Source: Datura wrightii (taxonomy: Eukaryota > Streptophyta > Magnoliopsida > Solanales > Solanaceae). Taken from it: a stretch of 64,000 nt of DNA. Position numbers and translations under genes: made by a program. Shown here in pieces: positions 46,152 to 59,363 of the stretch. The notes below the pieces were generated by a model. That model did not search any database. It was not told where the DNA came from and saw nothing but the letters and a program-made list of their open reading frames with translations. Position 1 is the first letter of the stretch, and each line of letters begins with the position of its first letter. Where the stretch lies: positions 30,486,001 through 30,550,000 of the forward strand of contig JASDFA010000027.1 in assembly GCA_035772735.1 (NCBI GenBank). The letters run 5' to 3'.

Positions 46152-48958
46152 AGTTCGTATCCTAGGGAGTCTGCAAGCCATGTCTAGTAGAGTTTTGCTT
46201 ATAAATGTGTTATGCACCGCATTCTATAAGAAGGAGGCTATGAGGCATCATAGTATGGTTACCCTTTCTTCTTCTCAACACGTGCTATAGAGCTGAGTTA
46301 TACAGGGTTGAGTCCCTAAGGTTTCATTTCTATGTCTGTTTAGGATAAGGTTCGATATGAGATAGACTCCAGCCAGCCGCCAGTTGGCTGTAGCAATAGG
46401 AAAGGGTACCAGTACGATACCATAGTTGGGGGACAACCAGTTTGAGGACGAAGGCGAATGTCTTTTAATTTTCTCAGTATCTTCCTTGGGCACTAGGAAT
46501 CTCATAAGGTGGTAGATAAGCCAGCACCATCCCCAGTTATTTTTATAACCCAGAGTAGGAGGTCAGGTCTATAGCATATATACGAGTCGAATTATCCACT
46601 AGATATTCAAGATCTTGTAAGGGTGACAGTTAACCTTAGATTACCTCAAGGGTATGAAAAAGGGAAGGAATTGCGGGATTCTTACCTCCAACCCTTCGAA
46701 TGTTGTATAGTTCCATACTTCAGTTCCATTGTGGTAAGAAAAGGTTATTTCCGCCTCCCATTTTTGTTTTCAGTGTAGCAAGAGCACAAGAATTGAGGCA
46801 ATGATGCCCAGAGCAAATGGCAAAGGAAGGTTGGATTTTAAAGACTCTGGGAAGTGTTAGGAAGTGGTGAAGACCTATAGCGTTTAAGTAAATTGGTTAG
46901 ACCTTCACGGTAGTAAATCAGGAGAGCAGGTAAGATTACTAATAGAACTAAAAGTACATGTGGGAGTCTACAAGTGAGGAACCCCTAGCAACCATAAAAC
47001 TCAGGTCATAATTAGGTCAATTCTGCCGCAGTGTGTTAATGGCAGTAGAATGTACCTGCAGATAATGGCTATGGCCCTAGTTGGTTATGTCGAGGGGCAA
47101 AACATCACATGAGTGAATTTGGCCCGAGTACGAGTCAAAATGATTCAGGTCAACAGACTTGCTCAGTAATGTCTTGAACAATATGGGGCATAGGGCACGA
47201 ACTCCAGAACTCAGCCCATGGAAGTAAAGGGAAGGGCACGAGTACCTACCTCTAGGGGAAATAAAATCACCCCAAGCAAAGAGTAAATTGACAGAGCGTA
47301 GGACAACTCCTGAATGTCGAAAAATGAGCATATGGCTGACAGTTAAAAGATAATGAAATTGTAACCCAGAATACGACAATATCATCACTAGTTGTAGAGG
47401 TAGAGGAGCGGCAGAACGGAGACTCTAACTTAGTACAGTCCAGATACCAAGCCTAGCAGGAAGTTATTGGCCTTTAAGATAATAAGGGATTATGTCATAA
47501 GACCCAGAGGTTGCCTCTGTGTCCCAAAGGTGACCGAACTTCATCAGCAGATTCTAGCTAAGGTATATCATGTTTGTTATTCGCTTCACCTACAGTTCTG
47601 TGAAAACGTAACGTATCAGGCTGTAAGAAAGACATAGATGGCATGAGAGGAGGAAGATATTATTGAGTTATAGCATAGAGCCTCAATGACCAACCAGGGA
47701 AGATTGGACATCAGAAACTGAGCAGACCAATTCAGGAGATAGTCGTGCTTGTAAAAGGAATGGAGAATAGTAAATTTAATCACAATTAGAAGGTTACCTC
47801 GTTCCAGGTGTAAATTGACCTCAATTGAGCCAGTGTAGAAAGGCTAACAAGGTCAATTAATATTTCGCTAGGTGAGTTATATTTCAGCTAAAGGTTATGC
47901 TGAACTAAATGCTTAAAAAGTAGTTCGGTTGCATTAAGCCTAAGTATTTAGAAAATCCTGATAGAAAGGAACAACGTACAACCATGTTTTAGAAGGTCTT
48001 TCAGAATAATTTGGGAGGCATGTTAAGTTGAATACGACTCCTCGTCCCTAAACGAATAGCTAAGCAGAGCACTCGGATCAAATGCTAGAGATCTATTGCG
48101 GGTGGAAATGTATGCCCTCTATATGATGACCTGAAGCAGATAAATAAAGGTAGTGAACTAGGGTACACTATAGCAGATAGATGGAAGAAGTTAAACTTAT
48201 CAAGAAATGGGTACTGATAGCCTGGGATCGTGGAAGTCTTACCCTAATGTACAATGTAGACAATTAGGGATTAAAGCAGCAGCCCAGTATTCCCCAAAAG
48301 CTTCTCCGATGAAGGGCAGTATGAGAATTAGAGAAAAGGCAAGCTTCGCCTTAGATTCATTGACGATATTGTATTTTCCCAAGAACAAGCAAAGTTGCAC
48401 AGGGGCTAGAATTACCTTCAGAACCAAAATTGCTCCAGTAAGTCTTTTACATGTTAATGTTGTGGAATACATATAAGATACCCATCCCAAGTTGCGCCTG
48501 TGGAGAACATTCAAGTTATTAAGGAACTAACCTATAAAGAGGTTCCAGTTGCCATACTAGATTAGAAAATTCGAAGATTGAGAATTTAAAGATGTAGCCT
48601 CAGTTAAAGTACTATGGAAGAACAAGAATAGAGAGGAAATGATTTGGGAAGCTGAGGACGATATGAGATCCAGATATCCTCATCTGTCCTAGAATTGTTC
48701 AAGACTATACAATTAAGGTAAACTTGTTCAGTTATTATTTTACTATTTATGCTATCTACACAGTTCAAACGACTACCATTCTGTTATGGAATAGTTGTTA
48801 TAGTGCCATGTGAGATACCTGTATTGGACTTTTCTGCGTTTCATGTTCTTCAGATAGTCCATATTACAGGGGAGACTCTATCAAAATTTCCCTAGAATCG
48901 GATAAAAAGACTTGAGCCTTTTAAGCCTAAAGAGGACATTCGAGGATGAATGTTCTTA
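46152..48958 (+). pseudogene. B2 interior: leader, gag scraps and pol end, heavily decayed
   Basis: The leader resembles that of B1 (AGGGAGTCTGCAAGCCATG). No continuous gag frame remains in 46300-47300. From about 47380 pieces of the RNase H-integrase linker and zinc-finger region are readable, and 48500-48695 gives ELTYKEVPVAILD and NREEM-like text of the chromodomain-like tail. Protease, RT and most RNase H are deleted. The text before 48959 has CATTCGAGGATGAATGTTC and then the polypurine AGGGGAGGAGGA (48959-48970). Confidence 0.7.
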
Positions 48959-48970
48959 AGGGGAGGAGGA

Positions 48971-51900
48971 TGTTACACCCCATAAGTTGTATCGGGTGAC
49001 GGATGCATGCGTACATATATCGAGAGTTTTAGAGTATGACGCATATGGGAAAAGGCTCAGGGAATGAATGGAAGAGCATGGAACTGAGCGAGCAGAAGGC
49101 CAGGAGCGGAGGCCCAGCGCACTAGGCGCCGCGCCACGCCAGGCAGCTTGGCGCTATGGCCAGCGCGTCACACCGCGCCAGGCAGCTTGGCGCTACGGCC
49201 GGCGCGTCACCCCCGTATTTTGGCACTATGGATGGCGCGCCGTGCCTCACCTTCCACCGGCCTTCGAAGTATATATAGGCCCTTCACATTAATTGAATCA
49301 TTTTTCAAGTGTATCTTCGGCCATAAAGAGTAAGAAGCGAGGAAATCAATCATTTTCCCTCCGATTACGGTATCAAATGCCATCAAAATTCAAATTAAGT
49401 TCGGGTATTGAAGTTTAAGGCCATAGGGAGCATTACTACAGAGTTATTTTTGAGAAATTTGCCTAGAAAATCATAGCTCTACCGCAAACTAATTTCTATA
49501 CAAAATTTGTTGGAATTTATTCCTTCTGGACTTTCAAAAATTACGATTTTTCGACTAGGTTCCATTAAGTTGAAATATAGTTAATATTTATATATAAAGT
49601 TATCATTTCAAGCCGAATTTGGTATTGAAATTCGTCTCTTTCTTCCAGTATAATGGTGACAGCAGGAAAAAGCTGATGAATCCAAGTTGAAACTCCTCGG
49701 TTATCCGAGAAAATAACAGTTGAGGTATGTAAGGCTTAACCCTCGACAAGTATATTCAATGTACAGTGTTACGAATTATGTTCCAGAACATAAATGATGA
49801 TTTCATATACTGTAGATAGTTGCTACCATTGGATTGTGATTAGACATGTTGTAATTAGTTGTTGCTATTATATAGAGATCAGACACGCTAAGATTAGTTG
49901 TTATCAGTAGATTACGATTATATAGGTTCTGGTTAGCTGCTAGAGAGCGTATATAGATTATACCTTAGTGTCTCTCATTGAGAAGGAACATGTTAAGTGT
50001 GATATATGGTAGAAGCATCCTAGAAGTACTTTTATTCTCCAGTTCATTGTATTAGTAAAATTGTATGTTCAATTGCTATGTCCAGATCTTAGAAGCTCGT
50101 GAATTGTTATTGGGTAGTGACTTGAATTGTATAGGTGTGACTAGGCGATACAACTACTAGTTTGGCACCTGGGTTGCCAGAAAAGCACTCCTAGGAGCCC
50201 ATGACGTACCCGCACACCCCAAGGCCATAAATATACATAGAATAATTATACATTAGAATCATTGACATTAGGGTTTCCTAGTGCACCAAGTGACAACCTA
50301 CCATTCTATCAGCCATTACCAGAGGCTGTCAGCCCTAGTTGACTTAGCAGTTATTATACAGGTCTCCAGGAAGCGAGCCTAGTTGTCCAAGTCAAATAGG
50401 CCCGTGGGTACCCTAAGGACGGGGACCCTATCAGTAGTTAGAGACTGGGCTAGCGCCCTAGCCAGTTCTTATAAGGTACTTAGGTATAGATTTACAGGAG
50501 TGATTAAACCTATATAAACTTGCCTATAAGGTTAGGAATCGCTAGAAAAGTAATATAAGATCCGATTAGACCAAGATGAGGTCTAAGGCACTAGTAGTAC
50601 CATGTTAGTGTAGTACTGCCCACAGGTTAAGGATGTCAGTAAACTTTCTATGTAAGGATTATAGGCCGATTGCTCAAAAGCATGTTTGGCCAGCACCAGC
50701 CCTACAATTATCCTAAGTAGAGGAACTAAGTCGTTAGTCATTCGCGACCCAGTAGTTGTTTATGAGCTATAGTTGTCCAGGCAGGACATTCAGAGTTATG
50801 TTAGACCACTCCAGATATCGCCCTATTTAGTCCAGACTATTAGAAATCATGATCACTATCAACATCCTCTAATTAGATACAAGTGCATGGCAAGCCTGCT
50901 AGCAGTTTTACATTTATGTTAGGGGGCGAGCAGAGCTGGCATTAGGCCTAGAAGGCCAGTTACGCCTTTTGAGAGGCTAGATTGAGATGTTAGTACAACA
51001 CCTTGGTTGGGGTTGCTCTCAATTAGGAGCCATCCATGATCACACCAAGGTTACTAGCTGTGTCGACGCCCGCCAGGGGCGAGATGACATCGCTCTACAA
51101 AGCGGTATACCATTTGCGAGGGTCGAAGATGCGACCCAGGTCCTCATATGCCTTGGTTGTCTCTATAAACCCTCTCCGAGCCTGGTGCCTGGGGTGCAGA
51201 TATTAGGAGTCCGCCTGACTCAGACAGAGCTACAGTTCAGGGGCCGAACAGGCTCAGTTTTGGACCTAGGGGACCAGTAGGTTGGCTACAGTACTAGTGG
51301 AGTCATAGAAACCTAGTAGAGGTATATAGATTGAGATGTGCTCGCCAGGGCTTATGGGGGCCTGAATCAGTTATTCAGTGTTGATTGTACCTTCCGACTT
51401 ATGGGGGCCAGGTGAGGTTCTTGTTTGTATTCTTGTTTTCTAGTTATAGTTTATAAATGTGTAATTATACAATCTTAGCTTACATACATGTAGTATAGGT
51501 TAGATGTAGATTACAAACCAGCAAGCGTACAGGTTAATCTCTCTGCCTTCTTTCTATTCTCTTCCAATCTTTATTAGCTTATCTAGTGCCTTACATATTC
51601 GGTACATATTGTACTGACGCCCTCCCCTGTACGCTGTATTACTTTCCTGCAAGTTTAGACAGACAGGGTTCAGAATATCCAATAATAGTTTTTCAGAGTC
51701 AGCACTTGGCTAGCTCCTTTCATTCGGAGTTGCTAGGTTGTAGCAAGTCTAGTCTTTCATTTGTATAGCATCTGGGTAGGACGGGGCCCTGTACTAACCA
51801 TTATTTGTATTCTTAGGGGCTTGCAGGCTACAGTTGTCAGATAGTTAAGTGTCTTGGCTGTGTGGGGCTCATATATGTCTTTTTTTATGTATTGGCCACG

Positions 51901-52191
51901 TGGGGCCTAGTATAGCGCCTAATTTTCTTTTCAGTTATAACTAGATATCATAGCGGCCTTGTCGACCCGCATACGATTCCCTGTTGTGGTCTGTTACTGG
52001 TTAGCTATTTTCTTTTACAGGTGGCTATAAGTCCTTGTCGTTCAAAGCCTGTGTTTACAGTCGAGATATAGCCCGTTGTTTTCTTGAGTGAAGTTGCAGG
52101 CTTGCACCAGATGTGCATACGCCTAGCCAGGTCAGTCGTCATCCAGTGTGACACTAGGTGCCAGTTCTGTCTTCCAAGGTGGGGCATGACA
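48971..52191 (+). repeat. B2 3' LTR
   Basis: Starts TGTTACACCCC and ends GGGGCATGACA before the TGAGG duplication. U3 has a 39-bp tandem array (49138-49254) and TATATATA at 49270-49277. The GGCC array is degenerate (51957-52040). Confidence 0.9.
49138..49254 (+). repeat. 39-bp tandem array in B2 3' LTR U3
   Basis: Units 49138-49176 and 49177-49215 are nearly identical (GCCAGGCAGCTTGGCGCTA...); a third, diverged unit follows to about 49254. In one frame they give three 13-residue repeats (RQAAWRYG), but this is not a gene. It ends about 15 bases before the TATA box. Confidence 0.75.
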
Positions 52192-52196
52192 TGAGG
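52192..52196. repeat. Right target-site duplication of B2
   Basis: TGAGG, pair of 43224-43228; A3 gag text resumes directly after it. Confidence 0.85.
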
Positions 52197-53526
52197 TAGG
52201 CGAGCTGTAGGAGCTACTAAAGTGGTAGCTGGGGTAGGACCTTTATCGTCACCTTGCCTAGCGAAACAAAAATCACTGAGCATATCTTCGGGCTTCCCAC
52301 ACCTGAAAGAACCATTAGTACCAACCAAGCACTCGCCGGGGCGCTTCCTACCACACTTCCTATAAGCTGGAAAAGTATGCTCTCCTGACATGCTCCTCTG
52401 ACCTCTATAGCTTGACGCTCTACCTCTCTGATCTCCTCGAGGTCTGGATGGAATGCTAGTTGACAAGGAATATGGGGCTAATGACCTCTGGTGGAACTGA
52501 ATCGAAAATCACCATCGAATTTCTATCGAAAGTGCCCATGACTCCCTGTCCTGGCGCTCTTGGTCTTCCTTTCCTTCTCCTTCATCTACTCCGCCTCTAT
52601 CTACTGGGCATATATTAGAAGTCAGGAGAAATCTACATCAATTGATCAACGTTGCAGTCCTACACTTCTTTGACCAGTGAATCTGCTACTTCATTCACAA
52701 ACTTGCTCATAGGAGCCCTTAGGTCGAAAACCATCCTGGAACATACTTGGACAACTGGGTAAACTCTAAAGAGTACTCCTAGACAGTCTTTTTTTCTACT
52801 TAGTATCGATGAAATCAACTACCTTTACCTCTATCAACTCCCTAGGAAAGAACCTATCCAAGAAAGTAGTCACAAACTCATCCCAACCCATGAAAACTGC
52901 ACCTACTTTGTTTCTCTCCTTCTATTGTCATAACAATATGTGAGAAACTCCCTTCAGCTGATAGGAGGCTATGTCTGCACTCTCCTCTCTAGTCACCCCC
53001 ATAATCTAGGTGACCTTATGCACCTCCTTAATAAACTCATGTGGGTCTTCATCTACCTTCAACCCAAGAAACTCAGGTGGGTTCATCCTGAGGAAGTCTC
53101 GCACTCTCGTCGCTGCTGCATTCCCATTCTGGGGAATGTGGGCCACTGCCTACTAGTTGACCTGAGCATTCATGGTCTATGCTAACATCTGAAATGACAC
53201 CCTAAACTCGACATGAATGACTTGCTCAGGCAAGGGATCCGTTAGAATGAGTAGGGCTTGCTGATGCCCATCTCCATTGCATTGTCAGGGCCATTTTCAT
53301 TGCTATTTCTTCTACCACTAACTCGACATGGAGTCATATTTCTTCAATCACGTATAAGACTAGTTAAATGAATGGAGAGGTAGTTCACGCATGACATGGA
53401 TCATGAAATAATGGAAATTTCCTAAAACATCATAGCCTCTTCCCCATAAGTGTGGCCCGCTTCACATACATGGAAAGGACTCTACTTAACATGGATTTTA
53501 GACACTTTAGGACACACCTAAACCTT
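52197..53526 (-). pseudogene. A3 gag (minus), decayed
   Basis: On minus, the start is near 53335 (MTPCRVSGRRN). Capsid pieces are seen at 52800-53130 (the reverse of GGTGACCTTATGCACC lies in the DEVHKVT block, plus FLDRFFP-like text). A zinc-knuckle region CGKPEDML is near 52285-52330 and the Ser/Arg-rich stretch at 52350-52466. Many stops. It joins the protease part on the other side of B2 (ARPTS, then VGSSS-like text), confirming a single ancestral gag-pol. Confidence 0.75.
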
Positions 53527-53539
53527 TACTCTGATACAA
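53527..53539 (-). other. A3 primer-binding site
   Basis: Minus strand TTTGTATCAGAGT, an altered form of the initiator-Met complement TGGTATCAGAGC, four bases inside the 5' LTR. Confidence 0.75.
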
Positions 53540-53543
53540 AGTT

Positions 53544-55868
53544 TGTAGGACCTGAGTGGAGACCCTAGACTGGGAAACGGGACCTAGAACCATGAATGGC
53601 TCCAAGCTAACCCATGGTACATACATAGCATGACTTAAGGACATAAACAAGTGGAAATTAAAGCATAAATTTGACATAAGAAGAAGTCTGCATTTTGTAA
53701 GGAGAAAAACGTAAACACTCTCAAGAACGTTGAACTGTCTATACATGATAGTTTGAAAAACCACTACTACTATGACGATTTGATAGGACAACACCCCCTA
53801 CTAGCAAACTAGTTCTAATACTTACACACAAGGTAAACATAAAACTGATAAGGTCCCTGGAGAATGAGGACTCACCCAAAAGCGGGATGGAGGTGAACTA
53901 AGTGGGTACGAGCTAGTGAAAGGGCTGAAAAGGATTACCCAAACATATATCATGAGATGATATAGCATAGAGTATGCGATCAATACTTTGAATACACTAA
54001 ACATGTAAGATAAGTAAAACATGCTAATAAAACGATATGTGAGATCATGAGTATAAGTCAAAAAAGTTCATGAGTGTAAGGACTGCATGCTAAAAGTAAT
54101 AAATATGACGTATACATATTCATAAGTTATTCATCGTAATCTAAACATAATGACCCAAAGTTTAGAAAATAGAAATAATATAACTTGTTATTCTTGAAAT
54201 AGTAAATGAAAACTTATAAACTAATCAATGGGTCAAATATGCTATGAAAAATAATATCATGAGTCCTAAACATGAGTAACTAGAATCATGAGGAATAATA
54301 AGAGGCTCATCATAACTGAAAACCGTCATGTATGAGCGCATGATAAGCCCACATCTTGCCCATGTGGAGGTGAGCCACCCTAAGCCTTGCCAGAGAAAAG
54401 GATGAATGAGGTGTGATATCACAGGTGTACCCTGGGGCAAGGGAAACACTCTCTTGAGACATCTCGATAAGAATATATTCTATGTTGGCGCTTAGTTCAG
54501 AGACTGGGGTCCTCGGAATCCCTGGACTACTTGGTGCTAGACACTACTCCAAAAATAGGCATATGGGTTATATAATCATATTCTCTTTAAACATAGCTTA
54601 AATCTGAATAATTTAGGAGTCTTGACTCCAAATATCTCTTTAAAACTGATCTTCTAAGCCTTGGCTAAAATCATGATAAATATACTTTACTTTGCATGGG
54701 CTTTCCCAAGTCATGATATCATAAATGCTTGAAATATACCTCATAATCCAAAATCATGGAATATTAAGTTAATAATTCATATAGATTCATGCATACTAGT
54801 TAATTCATCATGCCAAAAATCATGGAATCATAAGCTTGATCTTCATAAAATATGCATAACGGCGGATAATTTTTAATAACTTGAAATCATGAATTTATAA
54901 TTAAATTGAAGGTAAAATCTACTAATTAGTCATAAATCATACACTGAAACATGAGGGGGTTGGACCCATTGACATAACATAGAAAATTGCATGGATTGGG
55001 CCTGAAACCCTAGAATTTCAATACACTTAATTGGAGACTCAAATTCATGAATTAGAGAAAAAAATTAGACATGAGGGTGTAAGAATTCCCCCATTCATGG
55101 CCCTATATACCTGGGTAGCTTGATTTCTAGGCTTGCCTTGAACAACCAAGAAGATTGGAGAAGAAATTGTGGAGGAACCCTAGCTTGATCTTGAAGAGGA
55201 TTTCAATTCAAAGCATGTATGAGAGTATAATGAGTTGGGCTAGGTTAAACCCTCTTAAAACACTCTTTAGGAAGCTTAAAACGACGTCATTAGGGAGGTA
55301 GGAGTTTAGGAATTTATAGAAACTACCTCTAAAATATTGCATAAAATTCCTGACTGTCAGTTGCAATGATCTATCCAATGAGTCATTGTTAGAATTGACG
55401 ACTCGTTGGATTTATTTGTTATTTTGGAATTCTTTTGGTACTCTTCAGATTCCCTAGCCAACAATTAGATAGCATGAGTTGTTATATGAAACAACAACTC
55501 ATCAATCCACTTGTCGTCACCACTATCTCAGCTACATAGATTTCTAACTACTACCAACGGAACCATACCACAGATCATTACTCGCCCCAATGTGTCGAGG
55601 TATCCATCTGTTGTCCCTGAACCAACTTCGACCCTTTTTCTAAACACCACTTAATGATCCCTTAGGAAGACTCGTTAAATGAACTAATGAGTCGTTGCTA
55701 GACCCATTGTTTCTAGGAAATCTTGACTAATGGTTTACGATGAGGCACACAATGGGCCATTGTTTCCAACAATGACTCGTTCTTTGAATCATTGTGACTC
55801 TGGTTTTATTTCCTATTCTCTCTGTTTCAACCCTCGGGTCTGATCTTAGGCACTTTTGAGGTATTACA
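53544..55868 (-). repeat. A3 5' LTR (minus), A family
   Basis: 2,325 bp; on plus it starts TGTAGGACC and ends TTGAGGTATTACA, the complement of the A-family start TGTAATACC. U3 (plus 55380-55800) has many ACTCGTT / AACGACTCAT-type words. Its insertion splits the RT of element G after the SVAFVG block. Confidence 0.88.
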
Positions 55869-57060
55869 CCTACAAATGCCACTGAGTTCAACCAAAACTC
55901 TCACTTTGAAAACTTTGCATATAATTGATAATCTCGAAGAATCTACAATACTAACTTGAGGTAGTTTGCATGTTCAGCCTCGTTCCATGAGCACTAATAT
56001 GTCATCGATAAATACAATCACAAATAGGTTGAGATAAGACTTAAAAACTCTACTCATAAGGTCCATAATAGAAGTTGGGGCATTCTTCTACCTAAATGAC
56101 ATTACAAGGAACTCAAAATGTCTATATCAATTCCTGAAGGCTATATTTAAAACATATTCTCTAACATTCAATGGTGATAGCTTGATTTGAGGTCAATCTT
56201 AGAGAAACACTTGGCACCCTGTAGTTAATCGAACAAGTCATCTATACTTGAAAGTGGATATTTCTTCTTTATAGCAACCTTGTTCAACTGTCGATAGTTA
56301 ATGCACATATATAAGAACCTTTCTTCTTTCTAACAAATAAGACTAGTACTCCCCACGATGACACACTGGATCAAATGAATCTTCTGTTAGGTAAGTCCTT
56401 CAATTGTTCCAATTCTACTGGTGCCATTATATATGGAGGAATAGATATTAACTTGGTGCCATGAAATACATAAATCTAGAAGTCTATCTCCCTATTTGGA
56501 GGAATCCTCAAAATTTCATCTGCAAATACCTCTATATATTCATTAACTGTAGGCACAGACTAAAAATATTGTGCTTCAACATCAATGTCTCTCACATGAA
56601 ACAGATGATGCAAGCATCCCTTGACAATTATCTTTCTAGCTCTGAGATAGGAAATGAACTTACCCTTTGGCATAACATCTTTACCTTTCCATTCTAAGAC
56701 GGGCTCATTAGGAAACTGGAACATAACCACTAAAGTTTTACAATTAAGGGTAGCATAATAATATGAAAACCAATCCATCCACATAATGACATCGATGTTG
56801 ACCATCTATAATTCAACTACATTGATCATCGTGGATCTATGACTAACTATAATTGTACAACCTCTATAGACTCATTTGGAAATAACCGACTTGCCGACTA
56901 GAGTTGATAGAGAATATTTCATGCAATGGTTCCGGTTCTACTCAAAACTTCTTAGCAACATAAGGGGTCACAAAAAACAATGTGGATGCAGGATCCATTA
57001 GTACATCAACATCATAAGTAAAAACCTACAATATACTTGTAGCAACGTCTTGGGATGGCT
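55869..57060 (-). pseudogene. Element G protease and RT fragment (minus)
   Basis: On minus: protease near 57013-56960 (VLMDPASTLFFVTPYVA, catalytic Asp kept but D-S-G changed to D-P-A). The linker 56805-56560 has FISYLRARKIIVKGCLHHL. RT runs from about 56450 (ISIPPYIMAPVELEQLKDL) to F-I-D-D-I at about 56000, then NYLKLVL and QLYAKFSK, ending at LNSVAFVG where A3's LTR begins. Multiple stops. The rest of RT, RNase H and integrase are not found in the window. Confidence 0.8.
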
Positions 57061-58405
57061 CTAGATCCTATAGACCTAATAAAGCATACAGGTGATTTTG
57101 TCCTCCGCTTTTATTATTACCTCACCCTGCTGGGGCTTGAGAATCACGTGGACGAGTTGTATGGGTGGTTGCTATATTCAATAATCAAGCTGTATTGCAA
57201 CCATTGCTCCATTTGGATGGCGGACAATCTCTTTGAATATGGCCTCAAAGACTGCAACCATAACATATGTTCATACCCGTTTGACACTCCCATGGATTCC
57301 TCTTATGAAATTTATTACAGGGAAGTTGTTGTGAATTACTCTGTGCAACACTACCCTTTGATTAAGAGCCTGGTGCTCTAGAGTTCTAACTTTGGCCATT
57401 TTTACCTCGCCTATCATTCTTGTACTAGGGGTGGTGCACTTGTGGTAGATGGTGACCTATTTGATAATCTCCTATTAAAGATATTCCTGCCAGTGTTCCA
57501 TTCATTATTGCTAGATGACTTGGCCCTCTTGTTCTGATTACTTTACTGATCTACTCTCTTATAGTTTTCTTCAAGTCTTCCATTTGTTGTGCATAAGCCA
57601 TTAACCTGGAAATATCCACCACCTTGTTCAGCAAGGACAAAGTACATTCACCGGCCAAGTACGTTCCCAAACTTTATACATAATGGTGCACCCTTGCTCT
57701 CGTAGTAGAAACCATCTCTGGAGCATACAGCAACAGTTGTGTGAATTTAAGACTATACTCTCTTATACTCATAAAGCTCTATCTGAGAGCTGTAAATTCC
57801 TTAGCTTTGGCTTCCCTAGCTCCATTGGTAGGAAATGATCGATGAACACATCCATGAAATCATCCCATAGTGCAGGGACTATATCTTCCTTTCGGGATAC
57901 ATCCCACTGCTCATACAAAGTAATAGCTATGTCATTTAGATGATAGGAGGAAAATTCAACTGTTCTATATCACTGGCATGCATGACCCATAAAATTCACT
58001 ACACCTCATCAATAAAATTTTGGGGATACTCCTCTAGCGTAGACCTCATAAAAATTGGTAGATTTATCCTGACAAACTCTCTAATCGTTGATGTAGCTGA
58101 GTCCTGATGAGACCCCATACTATTTGATGATGTAGCTTGACACTGAGACAGTGCTGCAACCAATTGGGTAAGCACATGAATATCTCCACTCATATCCCCA
58201 TCCACCATACTAGGGAGTGGCACATATGTCGTAGGGTTCCCCATAGGACACTCAGTTAGTGGTGGAGAATTATGAGTGGTATCGCCTGTTGAACGATCGT
58301 AAGACCTTGTTTGAACTTCCTGTGGTTCATCAGAATTTGCCTCATTGGTGGTGTTAGCCTATTGGCTTTAGACTCTCTTTCTCCTACCAAGCATTTTCTA
58401 TGAAA
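57061..58405 (-). pseudogene. Element G gag (minus), decayed
   Basis: On minus, the start is near 58399 (MLGRRKRV, then a stop). 58244-57999 reads GDIHVLTQLVAALSQCQATS and TIREFVRINLPIFMRSTLEE, the chromovirus gag N-terminal pattern. A zinc knuckle CYGCSL*GHIQRDC lies at 57224-57265 with a stop inside. Plus-strand frames across it (for example 57055-57381) are shadows. Confidence 0.75.
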
Positions 58406-58600
58406 AAAAATGCAATAACGCAAATGTTAGAATATTAATTTAGAATTCAACTCTATAGCATGATCTAGTGTAGAAAAGAAGAGTAACATTGTTATATGCC
58501 TTGTAGCTACTAAATTATAAATGTGGCACGCTTCATACTTATAAGTCAAACTCTACTAGACATGGCTTCATAGACTCCCTAACACACTTGAAACTTGTGC

Positions 58601-58614
58601 TCTGATACCTAGTT
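58601..58614 (-). other. Element G primer-binding site
   Basis: Minus strand AACTAGGTATCAGA and then GC; the initiator-Met complement with one change, beside the LTR. 58406-58600 is the leader. Confidence 0.75.
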
Positions 58615-59363
58615 TGTTACACACCAACCCTGGGCCTAGGTGTGACCGACACTTGATGTCATTGCCAAGCCGAGCAAACGACATAACACGACGTACAACA
58701 AGAGCATACGTCTAACATAGGTATAAGATATAAATATAATATATATAGACTTGAGGTTTAAGTATCAAAATACTCAATTTATAAAGATGACTAGCCAACT
58801 TTACATAATACTATGAAGCCTCTACAATAAATGAAATAATTGTTTTACCGAAAAAGACACCTGGTATACCTATAAACGAACATTTAAAAAATATGAATAA
58901 AATACTAAGCCAAAAATAAGTGAGGCTCACTAATTGCTGAATGAAGTAGAATCTTAGCGTATAGCTCGATTGTCAGTATGAGCACCTAAATTTATATTAT
59001 AAAATAATGTTGCACCCCTGGCAAAATTGGCGGGAGTACAAAGGATTGTATTGTATCTATAATGGCTAAATGAAACATAAACATAGCTGAAAAATGAAAA
59101 GGAAACCAAGATATAGACATAGCGTAAAGGTAATCAAGAATATGAAATCAGTAAGTTGACCTTTAAAAAATCATGTTTTCATTGTTGTTCATTAGTTTCA
59201 TTGTGGGTGGTTCTTATTTTAACTAACATAAACCACCATGTAAACATGGAGTTTACTCTCTGCCCGATCGGCTAATTCACCTCATACCTTGTCGAGCATG
59301 AGAAATACATATCATAGTTTGCTAGTAAGAATCCATAATAGACTATACTAGAGGCACATAAGG
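58615..59363 (-). repeat. Element G 5' LTR, partial (minus)
   Basis: On plus it begins TGTTACACACCAACC. About 0.75 kb is visible, up to the insertion of A4 at 59364; the U3 part would be beyond A4, outside the window. TAAGG (59359-59363) is the expected left target duplication of A4. Confidence 0.75.

Larger units (their letters stand above)
43229..52191 (+). mobile_element. Element B2: complete-ended, internally deleted gypsy element
   Basis: 8,963 bp between TGAGG duplications, inserted in the gag/protease part of A3. LTRs 43229-46135 (2,907 bp) and 48971-52191 (3,221 bp), interior only 2.8 kb with leader/gag scraps and the end of pol. It shares its U3-TATA design and LTR end with B1 but differs in much of U3, so it is a subfamily of B. 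Confidence 0.88.

Noticed and set aside
49068..49292. 74-codon frame with three 13-residue repeats
   Set aside because: It is the translation of the 39-bp tandem array in the B2 LTR U3, not shared by the partner LTR.
57055..57381. 108-codon plus-strand frame
   Set aside because: Antisense to the zinc-knuckle part of element G gag.
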